A stretch of 26,326 nucleotides of DNA from DASZGI01 sp035938995. GTDB taxonomy: Bacteria > Actinomycetota > Actinomycetes > Streptomycetales > Catenulisporaceae. The position numbers were made by a program, and so were the translations under genes. This document shows, piece after piece, positions 1 to 7,250 of the stretch (position 1 is the stretch's first letter; every line of letters begins with the position of its first letter). Under the pieces are notes generated by a model. That model was not told where the DNA came from and did not search any database. It saw only the letters and a program-made list of their open reading frames with translations. The stretch covers positions 1 to 26,326 of the forward strand of contig NZ_DASZGI010000299.1 of the NCBI RefSeq assembly GCF_035938995.1, read 5' to 3'.

Positions 1-2
1 GC

Positions 3-860
3 CGCCTCCATCGCGGGCCCGGCCGGGAGGTCCGGGAGCCAGCGGTGGATCCCGCGGACCGCCAGCGGGTGGCGCTCGGAGTCGACCAGGAGCGCGAGGC
101 CATGATCCGTGCCCGGACGGCGCAACCCGGCCAGCCGCTGATACGCCGAGTACCGGTGATGGCCGTCGGCGATGAGGGAGCGGCGCGGGGCGAGGTCCTC
201 GGCTATCTCGGCGTGTTCGGCCGGGTCGGTGATCGCCCAGAGCCGGTGGTGCGTGCCGTCCTCCATGACGGCCTCGACTACCGGGTGGGCGGCCGGGTTG
301 TGGTCCTGGTCGGCATAGCGTTCAACCAGGTCGGAGGCGGGACCGCCGCCCTGGTAGGTGAGCAGGATCGGCTCGGGGTTGGCGCCGAGCGCGTGCATCA
401 GCGCCTGCCGGTCGGCCACCACCGCATCGACTACTTCCTCGTGCGGCAGCACCGGTCCCGCATCGTCGGCGGGTAGCTCAAGGGCGCCGATGAGACCGCG
501 CTGGAGCAGCCCTGACGGCTGCCGCTGCTCATAGACGTAGATCGTCGGGTCATCGTCCAGGACCAGGGCTTTTTCCTCGCGCCATTCCCTAAGTGTCCTG
601 GCCGCGCGGCGGTAGCGCAGGCGCGGGTCGGGCTCGTCAAGCTCCGGGAGGATAAGCCGAACGATGTTATGTACGCCGCTGCGGGCAAGTCGGTGTGCCT
701 GAATTGGGTCGATCATGTCGTACGGTGGCGATATGACTGCCGCCGGATCGCCGACCCGTGCCGGCGCGAACCGAAGCCCCCGGAACGGGGCCATCGCCAG
801 TCGTCCCCCGACGGCGGGCGCGGCAGAGTGCTGGGCGTCGTCGTCCGGGGCAGAAGTCAT
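3..860 (-). CDS. DUF1015 family protein, partial (C-terminus beyond left edge)
   Basis: The open frame starts at ATG 860 and stays open to the window edge, giving 286 N-terminal residues. Near the N-terminus it reads MAPFRGLRF then a PPYD motif (residues 45-48), and at residues 230-237 it reads IADGHHRY. Both are landmarks of the DUF1015 family (PF06245). The DGHHR motif resembles the one in ParB/sulfiredoxin-fold serine kinases (SbnI, SerK), so a small-molecule or nucleotide-dependent role is possible, but that is inference. An alternative start is ATG 794, which has a GGACGA ribosome-site-like sequence six bases upstream and begins exactly at MAPFRGLRF; the 860 start adds a 22-residue acidic, Ala-rich lead with no ribosome site. 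It is divergent from the TPR gene at 993. The family call is firm; the function is unknown. Confidence 0.85.
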   Translation of the reverse strand, partial: MTSAPDDDAQHSAAPAVGGRLAMAPFRGLRFAPARVGDPAAVISPPYDMIDPIQAHRLARSGVHNIVRLILPELDEPDPRLRYRRAARTLREWREEKALVLDDDPTIYVYEQRQPSGLLQRGLIGALELPADDAGPVLPHEEVVDAVVADRQALMHALGANPEPILLTYQGGGPASDLVERYADQDHNPAAHPVVEAVMEDGTHHRLWAITDPAEHAEIAEDLAPRRSLIADGHHRYSAYQRLAGLRRPGTDHGLALLVDSERHPLAVRGIHRWLPDLPAGPAMEA

Positions 861-980
861 AAGTGAATGCTATGGGCTGGCACCGACGGCTGGCATCGAG
901 CACTGGTACACCGTGACGGCCGTGCAGATGTGGACGGCCTGGGAAAGACAGGAAAAGCGGTAACAACGTACGGCAACTCC

Positions 981-986
981 AGGAGG
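981..986 (+). promoter_or_regulatory. Ribosome binding site of the TPR gene
   Basis: A perfect AGGAGG lies seven bases before GTG 993. It decides this start over an in-frame ATG at 867, which has no ribosome site and would add 42 residues of unrelated composition. Confidence 0.8.
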
Positions 987-992
987 CGCGAA

Positions 993-1505
993 GTGACTGA
1001 GCGTACGCAGTGGCAGAGCGAAGAAGCGGACGGGCAGTTCAACGGCGGAGAGTGGCTGGCGCCCGGCCCGTTGGACGGCAGGCCCCTGGAGGACGCCGCG
1101 CTGAGCGGCGAGGTCTACGACTGGTACCAGCGCGGCGTCCAGATGCTCGACAGCGGCAACCCGGCCGCCGCGACCCAGCTGCTGAGCCGTGCTGCCAGCC
1201 AGGTGCGCTCGCGTTCGGTGGTGGAGGCGCTCGCCCGCGCCCAGTTCGACGCCGAGCTGTACCGCGAGGCCGCCGACGCGTTCCGGATCCTGGCCGAGTC
1301 CAACTCCGACGACGACTACGCCCAGTTCGGCTGGGGGCTCGCCGCGGCCCGGCTGGGCGAGTACGAGATCGCCGTCGAGCACCTGGCGCTCGCCGCTGCT
1401 ATGCGGCCTGACGTGCGCTACTACACGCAGGCGCTGCGCGGCGCCCGAGCCACCGTGCGGGCCCGCGCCGCGAGTGCGGCAACGCGGCGCCAGAGTACTC
1501 CTTAG
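993..1505 (+). CDS. Tetratricopeptide-repeat protein (Rv1691-type)
   Basis: A 170-residue soluble protein with no signal peptide. After an acidic, polar lead (1-40) come about three helical TPR-like units at roughly 42-75, 76-108 and 109-142. They show the usual pattern of small and aromatic residues (WYQRGVQMLDSGNP, LYREAADAFRIL, FGWGLAAARLGEYEIAVEHL). The tail is Ala/Arg-rich. TPR folds bind other proteins and no catalytic motif is present, so a scaffold or chaperone-like role is the most that can be said. It is the first gene of the plus-strand block, with the HAD phosphatase 26 bases downstream, so the two are probably co-transcribed. A TPR protein in the same place precedes the Rv1692-like HAD gene in mycobacteria. 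Confidence 0.85.
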   Translation: MTERTQWQSEEADGQFNGGEWLAPGPLDGRPLEDAALSGEVYDWYQRGVQMLDSGNPAAATQLLSRAASQVRSRSVVEALARAQFDAELYREAADAFRILAESNSDDDYAQFGWGLAAARLGEYEIAVEHLALAAAMRPDVRYYTQALRGARATVRARAASAATRRQSTP

Positions 1506-1531
1506 GCGCAGGTGAGCGCCTTAACCGGCGC

Positions 1532-2416
1532 ATGAAAGAATCACTCGTTGTGACGAACATCGGGAGTGCCACCGAAGGTACGGAAGCGGAGCCGCGAGCG
1601 GCCGAAAAGCCGCTCGCGGTTCTCTACGACACTGCGATGCTCGACCTCGACGGGGTCGTGTACCGGGGTTCCGACGCGGTGCCCCACGCCGTGGAATCCC
1701 TGCTCAAGGCGTCGGCTGCGGGCATGCGCCTGACGTACGTGACAAACAACGCGTCGCGCACGCCCGAGGCCGTCGCCGCGCACCTCGTCGAGCTGGGCTT
1801 GCCGGCAAAGCCCGACGAGGTGGTCACGGCAGCGCAGGCGGTCGCCCGCCTTATCGCCGAGCAGGTGCCTAAGGGTGCGCGCGTGCTCACCATCGGCGGG
1901 GACGGGCTGAGGGCAGCGCTGCTCGGCTATGGGCTGGAACTGGTGTCCTCGGCCGACGACGATCCGGCGGCGGTCGTCCAGGGCTACCGGCCTGACACCT
2001 CGTGGATGGACCTGGCCGAGGCGGCATACGCCGTCGAGCGCGGCGTTCCGTGGTTCGCCGCCAATACCGACAGCACCATGCCCACTGCGCGCGGAATCGC
2101 CCCGGGGAATGGCGCCCTGGTTGGTGCGGTGGCCGCCGCGACGGGAACTTGGCCGACCGTCGCCGGGAAGCCTGAGCCCGCGTTGCATCGCGAGACCATG
2201 ATCCGCACTGGTGCCCGGCAACCACTGGTCGTCGGCGACCGCCTAGACACCGACATCGAGGGCGCCAACCGGGCCGGGGTCGACTCGCTGCTCGTGCTGA
2301 CCGGCGTGACCACGCTCGACCAGCTGCGGGAGGCGCCGGACCTGCACCAGCCGACGTATGTCGCCCCGGACCTGCGAGGGTTGCTCGAGCCGGAACGTTT
2401 GATCGACTGGCGTTAG
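1532..2416 (+). CDS. HAD-IIA family phosphatase (NagD/PGP type; Rv1692-like)
   Basis: A 294-residue HAD-superfamily hydrolase of class IIA. Motif I is DLDGVVYRG with nucleophile and acid/base D38 and D40. Motif II is TNNAS at 71-75, motif III is K213 in AGKPEP, and motif IV is GDRLDTD at 235-241. The cap between motifs II and III (about 90-210) is the C2 type of NagD and phosphoglycolate/glycerol-3-phosphate phosphatases. The syntenic mycobacterial protein Rv1692 is a glycerol-3-phosphate phosphatase acting in phospholipid breakdown; the same substrate here is inferred from position and family. The start is uncertain: ATG 1532 has no close ribosome site, and GTG 1550 has a GAAAGA ten bases upstream. 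The stop codon overlaps the convergent SCP2 stop. Confidence 0.88.
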   Translation: MKESLVVTNIGSATEGTEAEPRAAEKPLAVLYDTAMLDLDGVVYRGSDAVPHAVESLLKASAAGMRLTYVTNNASRTPEAVAAHLVELGLPAKPDEVVTAAQAVARLIAEQVPKGARVLTIGGDGLRAALLGYGLELVSSADDDPAAVVQGYRPDTSWMDLAEAAYAVERGVPWFAANTDSTMPTARGIAPGNGALVGAVAAATGTWPTVAGKPEPALHRETMIRTGARQPLVVGDRLDTDIEGANRAGVDSLLVLTGVTTLDQLREAPDLHQPTYVAPDLRGLLEPERLIDWR

Positions 2417-2772
2417 AAGACCTTCCGCAGTCGCAGCAGGTCGCCGAAGGAGCCGTTGACCTTGATCCGGCCGGACACCCAGGCGGAGATGAAGTTCAGC
2501 TGGCCGTCGACCAGTTTGGGCAGGTCGTCGCTGGGGATCGTGAGGCGTACCTGCGCCCGCGGCGCCTCAGCGCCGTTGTCGTACGAGGTCACGTCGATCA
2601 GCCGCGCGTCCCTGAGTGTGCCGTAGAAGGTCACGCGGAGGTCGGGGATCTCGCAGCTGACCGTCCGCTCGAGCAGGTGCTTCGAGCGGTCGGCCTCGCC
2701 CATGCCGCCGAGCTTGGCCGCGAGGCGGTCGAGAGCCGCCGCGCATTCTTCCTTGGTCGCCACGGCTGGCAC
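2413..2772 (-). CDS. SCP2 sterol-binding-domain protein
   Basis: A 119-residue single-domain protein. It ends with the SCP2-type pattern in which a hydrophobic-pocket strand leads to GRIKVNGSFGDLLRLRKVF. The middle (VTFYGTLRDARLIDV, RLTIPSDDLPKLVDGQLN) fits the rest of the fold. SCP2 domains bind lipids or fatty-acyl groups in a hydrophobic tunnel; the ligand here is unknown. Two GTG starts fit: 2772, four bases after GGAGG, and 2763, thirteen bases after it; I use 2772. The gene lies opposite to all its neighbours. Its TAA overlaps the HAD stop by two bases, and it is divergent from the small protein at 2841 with 68 bases between, which must hold both promoters. Confidence 0.8.
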   Translation of the reverse strand: MPAVATKEECAAALDRLAAKLGGMGEADRSKHLLERTVSCEIPDLRVTFYGTLRDARLIDVTSYDNGAEAPRAQVRLTIPSDDLPKLVDGQLNFISAWVSGRIKVNGSFGDLLRLRKVF

Positions 2773-2840
2773 CTTACCTCCAGCCGCTTGCGGCGCGCGG
2801 TACCTTCGGAGCGCGAGACCGCAGGAGAGAGGATCGTCAC

Positions 2841-3092
2841 ATGGACCCCGAGAGTGTCGCGGAGCCGATGGAGCCGGAGGAGCCGGACACAGCAGAGCTG
2901 CCGCTGGCCGTCGTGGAGATGCCTGTGCCTGATCCGGAGCCGACCGGGCACCCCGGCGTGGATGCCGCGCTGGACCGGCTGCGCGAGTTGACCGACCGTC
3001 CGACCGGCGCGCACCCGGAGCTCTACGACGACGTGCATCGCCGCATCCAGGACGCGCTCGCCGAAATCGACCAGCAGGGCGTCCAGGCGTAG
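2841..3092 (+). CDS. Small acidic conserved protein upstream of tlyA
   Basis: An 83-residue protein, strongly acidic and Pro/Glu-rich in the first 40 residues (MEPEEPD, PDPEP). It is followed by a predicted two-helix segment, DAALDRLRELTDRP and YDDVHRRIQDALAEID. It has no signal peptide, membrane segment or catalytic motif. A ribosome site (GGAGAGAGG) lies upstream of the ATG, and tlyA starts 25 bases after the stop, so it is probably in the tlyA operon. Actinobacteria often have a small unnamed gene in this slot (Rv1693 in M. tuberculosis). The function is unknown; the helical part could mediate protein contacts. Confidence 0.75.
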   Translation: MDPESVAEPMEPEEPDTAELPLAVVEMPVPDPEPTGHPGVDAALDRLRELTDRPTGAHPELYDDVHRRIQDALAEIDQQGVQA

Positions 3093-3117
3093 GCGTGGCT
3101 GGAGAGAGGGGCTGACC

Positions 3118-3963
3118 ATGGCTGGCCAGGCGAGGCGGCGCCTGGACGCGGAGCTGGTCCGGCGCGGCCTGGCGCGCTCCCGCGAGCAGGCGGTCGAGCT
3201 GATCGCGGCCGGTCGGGTCTCGGTCGGCGGGCAGGTCGCGGGAAAGCCGGCGACCCAGGTGGAGACGTCGGCGGCGATCGTCGTCGCCGGGGACGGCGCG
3301 GTGGACGACTACGTCTCGCGCGGCGCGCACAAGCTGGCCGGGGCGCTGGCCGCGTTCGGGCCGCGGGGCCTGGAAGTCGCCAGGCGCCGCTGCCTGGACG
3401 CAGGGGCGTCGACCGGAGGCTTCACCGACGTGCTGCTCCGAGCCGGCGCGCGGGAGGTGGTGGCGGTGGACGTCGGATACGGGCAGCTGGCCTGGCGACT
3501 GCGCACCGACCCGCGGGTGGTGGTCGTCGACCGGACGAACGTGCGGGATCTGACGCTGAACCAGATCGCCGGAGAGCCCGTGGAACTGGTCGTCGGCGAT
3601 CTTTCGTTCATCTCGCTGACGCTGGTGCTGCCCGCCCTCGCGCGCTGCGCCGTCCCCGGTGCGGACTTCGTCCTCATGGTGAAGCCGCAGTTCGAGGTCG
3701 GCCGCGAGCGCCTGGGCTCCGGTGGCGTGGTGCGCGACCCGGCTCTGCACGCGGAGGCGGTGCGCACCGTCGCCGCTGCGGCGTCCGCGCAAGGCCTCGG
3801 CGTGCTCGGGGTGACCGCCAGCCCGTTGCCGGGACCGAGCGGCAACGTCGAGTACTTCCTGTGGCTCCGGCGTGGAGCGCCCCCCTTAGACGACACAGAC
3901 CTGGCGCGCGCCGTGGCGGAGGGACCCGCCGCGCCCGCGCCGCACCGGGAGGAACAGACGTGA
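3118..3963 (+). CDS. tlyA: 16S/23S rRNA 2'-O-methyltransferase TlyA
   Basis: A 281-residue protein with an N-terminal S4 RNA-binding domain (about 4-60: RRLDAELVRRGLARSREQA, GRVSVGGQ) and a FtsJ/RrmJ-type SAM methyltransferase domain. The SAM loop is LDAGASTGGFTD (93-104). The catalytic tetrad fits K72 (RGAHKL), D161 (VGDLSF), K189 (MVKPQFE) and E245 (GNVEYF). TlyA methylates the ribose of 16S C1409 and, in type II enzymes, 23S C1920; loss gives capreomycin and viomycin resistance in mycobacteria. The linker before the methyltransferase reads DDYV where mycobacterial TlyA, from memory, has RxWV. The tail after about 252 is Ala/Pro-rich. Its TGA overlaps the nadK GTG by three bases (GTGA junction), implying translational coupling. 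Confidence 0.96.
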   Translation: MAGQARRRLDAELVRRGLARSREQAVELIAAGRVSVGGQVAGKPATQVETSAAIVVAGDGAVDDYVSRGAHKLAGALAAFGPRGLEVARRRCLDAGASTGGFTDVLLRAGAREVVAVDVGYGQLAWRLRTDPRVVVVDRTNVRDLTLNQIAGEPVELVVGDLSFISLTLVLPALARCAVPGADFVLMVKPQFEVGRERLGSGGVVRDPALHAEAVRTVAAAASAQGLGVLGVTASPLPGPSGNVEYFLWLRRGAPPLDDTDLARAVAEGPAAPAPHREEQT

Positions 3964-4934
3964 CCGGCACCGCCCATTCCGAGTCCGACGCCGCCCTGGA
4001 GCCCGCCACAGGTCCGGCGGACTCCGGGGACGCGAAACGCAACGTCCTGCTGGTCACCCACACGGGGCGGGAGGAGGCGAGGGACGCCTCGCACAAGGTC
4101 GCCCACTGGCTGTCCACCGAGGGCATCGGGGTGCGGCTGCTGGCGGGCGAGGTGGACAACGTGGACCCCGAGCCCGCGGCCTGGATCGTGCAAGACGACC
4201 GGCACGCCGTCGATGGCTGCGAACTGGTCGTCGTCCTCGGCGGCGACGGCACGCTGCTGCGCGGTGCGGAACTGGCCCGCGCCGCCGATATCCCGCTGCT
4301 CGGGGTCAACCTCGGGCGGGTCGGCTTCCTCGCCGAAGCGGAGTTGGAGGACCTGCACGAGGTCGTCGCGCGGATCGTGGATCAGCGCTACTCGGTCGAG
4401 GAGCGGATGACGCTGGACGTCACCGTGCTGCTGGACGGCGAGGTGCTCTTTCGCGAATGGGCGCTGAACGACGCCAGCATCGAGAAGCGGTCCCGCGAGC
4501 GGATGATCGAGGTGCTGATCGAGATCGACGGCCGGCCGCTGTCGCGCTGGGGCTGCGACGGCGTGGTCTGCGCGACGCCTACGGGATCGACTGCGTACGC
4601 GTTCTCCGGGGGTGGCCCGGTGGTCTGGCCGGAGGTCGAGGCGCTGCTCCTGGTGCCGATCTCGGCGCACGCGCTGTTCGCCCGGCCGTTGGTGACCGCG
4701 CCGACGTCGCTGATGGCGATCGAGCTCGAGGACGGGCACATCGGCGCGGAGGGCACCGGGGTGCTGTGGTGCGACGGCCGGCGGACCTTCGAGCTGCCCG
4801 CCGGAGCGCGGGTCGAGGTCAGGCGAGGCAAGCGGCCCGTGCGGCTGGCGCGGCTACGGGACGCACCGTTCACCGACCGGCTGGTGGCGAAGTTCGCGCT
4901 GCCGGTGAACGGGTGGCGGGCGAGGCACAAGTAA
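3960..4934 (+). CDS. nadK: NAD kinase
   Basis: A 324-residue ATP- or polyphosphate-dependent NAD kinase that makes NADP. The GGDGTLLR motif is at 94-101, with catalytic D96 by analogy. The NAD-binding strand reads ALNDASIEK (168-176), where the family usually has NE; here it is N170-D171. The second signature, TPTGSTAYAFSGGGP, is at 207-221. The N-terminal 25 residues are a polar extension. The start is GTG 3960, overlapping the tlyA stop and preceded by GGAGG eight bases upstream; a longer in-frame version would run back inside tlyA and is rejected. It lies in the conserved tlyA-nadK-recN order. The last bases of the gene are copied, in eroded form, in the gap downstream. Confidence 0.95.
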   Translation: MTGTAHSESDAALEPATGPADSGDAKRNVLLVTHTGREEARDASHKVAHWLSTEGIGVRLLAGEVDNVDPEPAAWIVQDDRHAVDGCELVVVLGGDGTLLRGAELARAADIPLLGVNLGRVGFLAEAELEDLHEVVARIVDQRYSVEERMTLDVTVLLDGEVLFREWALNDASIEKRSRERMIEVLIEIDGRPLSRWGCDGVVCATPTGSTAYAFSGGGPVVWPEVEALLLVPISAHALFARPLVTAPTSLMAIELEDGHIGAEGTGVLWCDGRRTFELPAGARVEVRRGKRPVRLARLRDAPFTDRLVAKFALPVNGWRARHK

Positions 4935-5160
4935 CAGGCCCAGGGGGAAAGAACGGCGAGTTAGGGGGAGACGGCGAGCTAAAGGGGGGGACGGTGTCGA
5001 TTGGTGCGGTGTCCGTTGGTGCGGCGGCTGACGAGGCGACAGATGGCTGACGTGGCTTGAGGCGGCTTGGCTGGCGGCGAGGCACAAGTAAAAGGCCTGT
5101 GGAGAGGAAACGGCGAGCTGAGGGGAAGGCCGTGGTGTTTGAAGCGGCTTGGCTGGCGGG
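4910..5160 (+). repeat. Eroded direct repeats in the nadK-recN gap
   Basis: The nadK 3' end and the bases after it (cgaggcacaagtaacaggcc, 4921-4940) recur at 5078-5097 with one mismatch. Similarity continues weakly to about 4970/5127 through 'acggcgag' and a G-rich run. A second pair, gcggcttggctggcgg, is exact at 5062-5077 and 5144-5159. Short copies of 'acggcgagYta' and 'ttggtgcgg' also repeat inside. It looks like an old local duplication of the end of nadK. The whole gap, 4935-5244, holds no gene I can support. Confidence 0.7.
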
Positions 5161-5231
5161 CCAAATCCTGTCGAGGTGCACAGATAGTCCGCAGACGACT
5201 AAGGGACGGGTCCCGCGTCGGGCTGTTCGGC

Positions 5232-5237
5232 TAATCT
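5232..5237 (+). promoter_or_regulatory. Possible -10 box of a leaderless recN transcript
   Basis: TAATCT fits the actinobacterial TANNNT -10 pattern and lies seven bases before GTG 5245, which has no ribosome site. That layout suits a transcript starting at the start codon. No good -35 box is visible, so this is tentative. Confidence 0.4.
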
Positions 5238-5244
5238 CACCAGT

Positions 5245-7119
5245 GTGCTGGAGCAGATGCGCATCCGCGGCCTCGGAGTCATCGAGGACGCGGTTCTCGA
5301 CCTTTCGCCTGGCTTCACCGCGGTCACCGGCGAGACCGGCGCGGGCAAGACCATGGTCGTCAGTGGGCTCGACCTGCTTTTCGGCGGGCGTGCGGAGACG
5401 ACCCGGATCCGTCCCGGCGCCGACCGCGCCACCGTCGAGGGCCGGCTGCTCCTCGCCGCGGACAGTTCTGTGGCCCGGCGTGCGGAAGAGGCTGGGGCCG
5501 CGGTGGACCCGGCCGGTACGGACGAAGCCGGGCGCGAGCGGGTTGAGCTGTTGCTGGGGCGGGTGATCGGGCAGAGCGGGCAGGGCCGCGACGGGCAATC
5601 CCAGGCTCAGGCCCAGGCCGGATCCGGCGCCGCGGTGCGGTCGCGGGCGCATTTGGGCGGCCAGGCCGTACCCGTGTCCGTCATCGCGGACCTCGGCGAA
5701 GAGCTGATCGCCATGCACGGCCAGTCGGCTCAGCAACGGCTGCTCCAGCCCGCCCGCCAGCGCGCCGCCCTGGACCGCTACGCCGGAGAGGCCGTTTCCC
5801 GACCGCTGGCCGCCTATCGTGCCGCGTACCAGGAGTACCGCTCCGTGGCCGCGCAGCTCGAGGAGCTCACGACGCAGGCTCGCGAGCGGCTACAGGAAGC
5901 CGACGCGCTGCGCTACGGCCTGTCCGAGATCGAAAAGGTCGAGCCGGTCGCCGGGGAGCTCGAGGAGCTGATCGCGGAAGCCCAGCGGCTCGGCAACGCG
6001 GAATCGCTGCGCTCCGCCGCGTCCACTGCTCACGAGGCCCTGGTCGCCTCGGACGACACCGGCCCCGCCCGCGACGCCGCGTCTTTGGTCAACGCCGCGC
6101 GGCGGGCCGTGGACCAGGCCAAGGGGGACGACGCCGCGCTCGGCCCCATCGCGACGCGCCTCGAGGAGCTGTACTGGCTGCTCACCGAGACCGCGACCGA
6201 CCTGGCTGGCTACCTCGCCGGGATCGAGGCGGACCCGGTGCGCCTCGAGGTCGTCCACGAGCGGATCAGCGACCTGGAGAACCTGTGCCGCCGCTACGGC
6301 CCCACCGTCGAGGACGTGCTGGCCTGGGCCGAACGCGGTGTGCTGCGCCTAGCCGAGCTCGACGGCGACGACGACCGGATCGAAAGCCTCACCGCCCGCC
6401 GCGACGAGTTGCGCGCGCAGTTGGCGGGCTACGCCGGCGAGGTGTCCGGCGCCCGCGCGGCCGCGGCCGAGAAGTTCGCCGCCGCGGTCACCACCGAACT
6501 GACCGAACTGGCCATGCCGCACGCCCGCATCGCCGTGAACGTCGCCCAGCGGGTCATCGCGGCCGACGCGGCGCCGGTCGCGACTGGCGGCGACGCGAGC
6601 GCGCTGCCGGTGCCCGACCCGGACACCGGCGCCGAGCGACTGGTCGCCTTCGGCCCCAACGGCGTGGACGACGTAGAACTCCGGCTCGCCCCGCACCCCG
6701 GCGCGCCGCTCCTGCCCATCGGAAAGGGCGCTTCCGGCGGCGAGCTGTCCCGGGTGATGCTCGCCGTCGAGGTCGTGTTCGCGGGCGCCGACCCGGTGCC
6801 TACCTTCGTGTTCGACGAGGTCGACGCCGGGGTGGGCGGCAAGGCGGCGGTCGAGGTCGGCCGGCGTCTGGCTCGACTCGCCCGCACGGCTCAAGTGATT
6901 GTCGTCACCCACCTGCCTCAGGTCGCCGCGTTCGCCGACCGGCAGCTGCTGGTGCGTAAGGAGAACGACGGCTCGGTGACGTCCTCCGGTGTGGTCGTGC
7001 TCGACGAGGCCCAGCGGCGGCGCGAACTTGCGCGTATGCTCTCCGGCCTGGAGGATTCGGAGCTCGGCCAGGCACACGCCGACGAGCTCCTGGCCGCCGC
7101 CCACGCCGAACGCGGCTGA
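5245..7119 (+). CDS. recN: DNA repair ATPase RecN
   Basis: A 624-residue SMC-like protein of recombinational double-strand break repair. Walker A is GETGAGKT at 29-36. A long coiled-coil middle covers about 200-440. The ABC signature SGGELS is at 497-502, and Walker B TFVFDEVDAG has D524 and E525. It is longer than E. coli RecN (553 residues) and mycobacterial RecN (about 587). Much of the excess is a Gly/Gln-rich stretch at about 109-131 (QSGQGRDGQSQAQAQAG) between strands of the head domain. The start is GTG 5245, where the MLEQMRIRGLG lead aligns with other RecN N-termini; ATG 5257 is possible. I see no LexA-type box upstream. It follows nadK after a repeat-bearing gap, as in the conserved actinobacterial order. 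Confidence 0.95.
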   Translation: MLEQMRIRGLGVIEDAVLDLSPGFTAVTGETGAGKTMVVSGLDLLFGGRAETTRIRPGADRATVEGRLLLAADSSVARRAEEAGAAVDPAGTDEAGRERVELLLGRVIGQSGQGRDGQSQAQAQAGSGAAVRSRAHLGGQAVPVSVIADLGEELIAMHGQSAQQRLLQPARQRAALDRYAGEAVSRPLAAYRAAYQEYRSVAAQLEELTTQARERLQEADALRYGLSEIEKVEPVAGELEELIAEAQRLGNAESLRSAASTAHEALVASDDTGPARDAASLVNAARRAVDQAKGDDAALGPIATRLEELYWLLTETATDLAGYLAGIEADPVRLEVVHERISDLENLCRRYGPTVEDVLAWAERGVLRLAELDGDDDRIESLTARRDELRAQLAGYAGEVSGARAAAAEKFAAAVTTELTELAMPHARIAVNVAQRVIAADAAPVATGGDASALPVPDPDTGAERLVAFGPNGVDDVELRLAPHPGAPLLPIGKGASGGELSRVMLAVEVVFAGADPVPTFVFDEVDAGVGGKAAVEVGRRLARLARTAQVIVVTHLPQVAAFADRQLLVRKENDGSVTSSGVVVLDEAQRRRELARMLSGLEDSELGQAHADELLAAAHAERG

Positions 7120-7250
7120 ATCGTTGTACATCGGCGAGTAAGCACGCCGTAAGGGCCTACGTAACAACACCGTCACAGCGGCCTGAAGGCGGATTAAGAA
7201 CGTGCGCCGCGGGGCGTGAACGGTCCCCGGCAGCTGGCAGGATTGTCCCG

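Noticed and set aside
3309..4739. A 476-codon minus-strand open frame opposite tlyA and nadK
   Set aside because: Both plus-strand genes are intact and recognisable; this frame has no motif.
5165..5244. SOS (LexA) box in front of recN
   Set aside because: I looked for GAAC-N4-GTTC type sites and found none; recN appears not to have a visible LexA site here.
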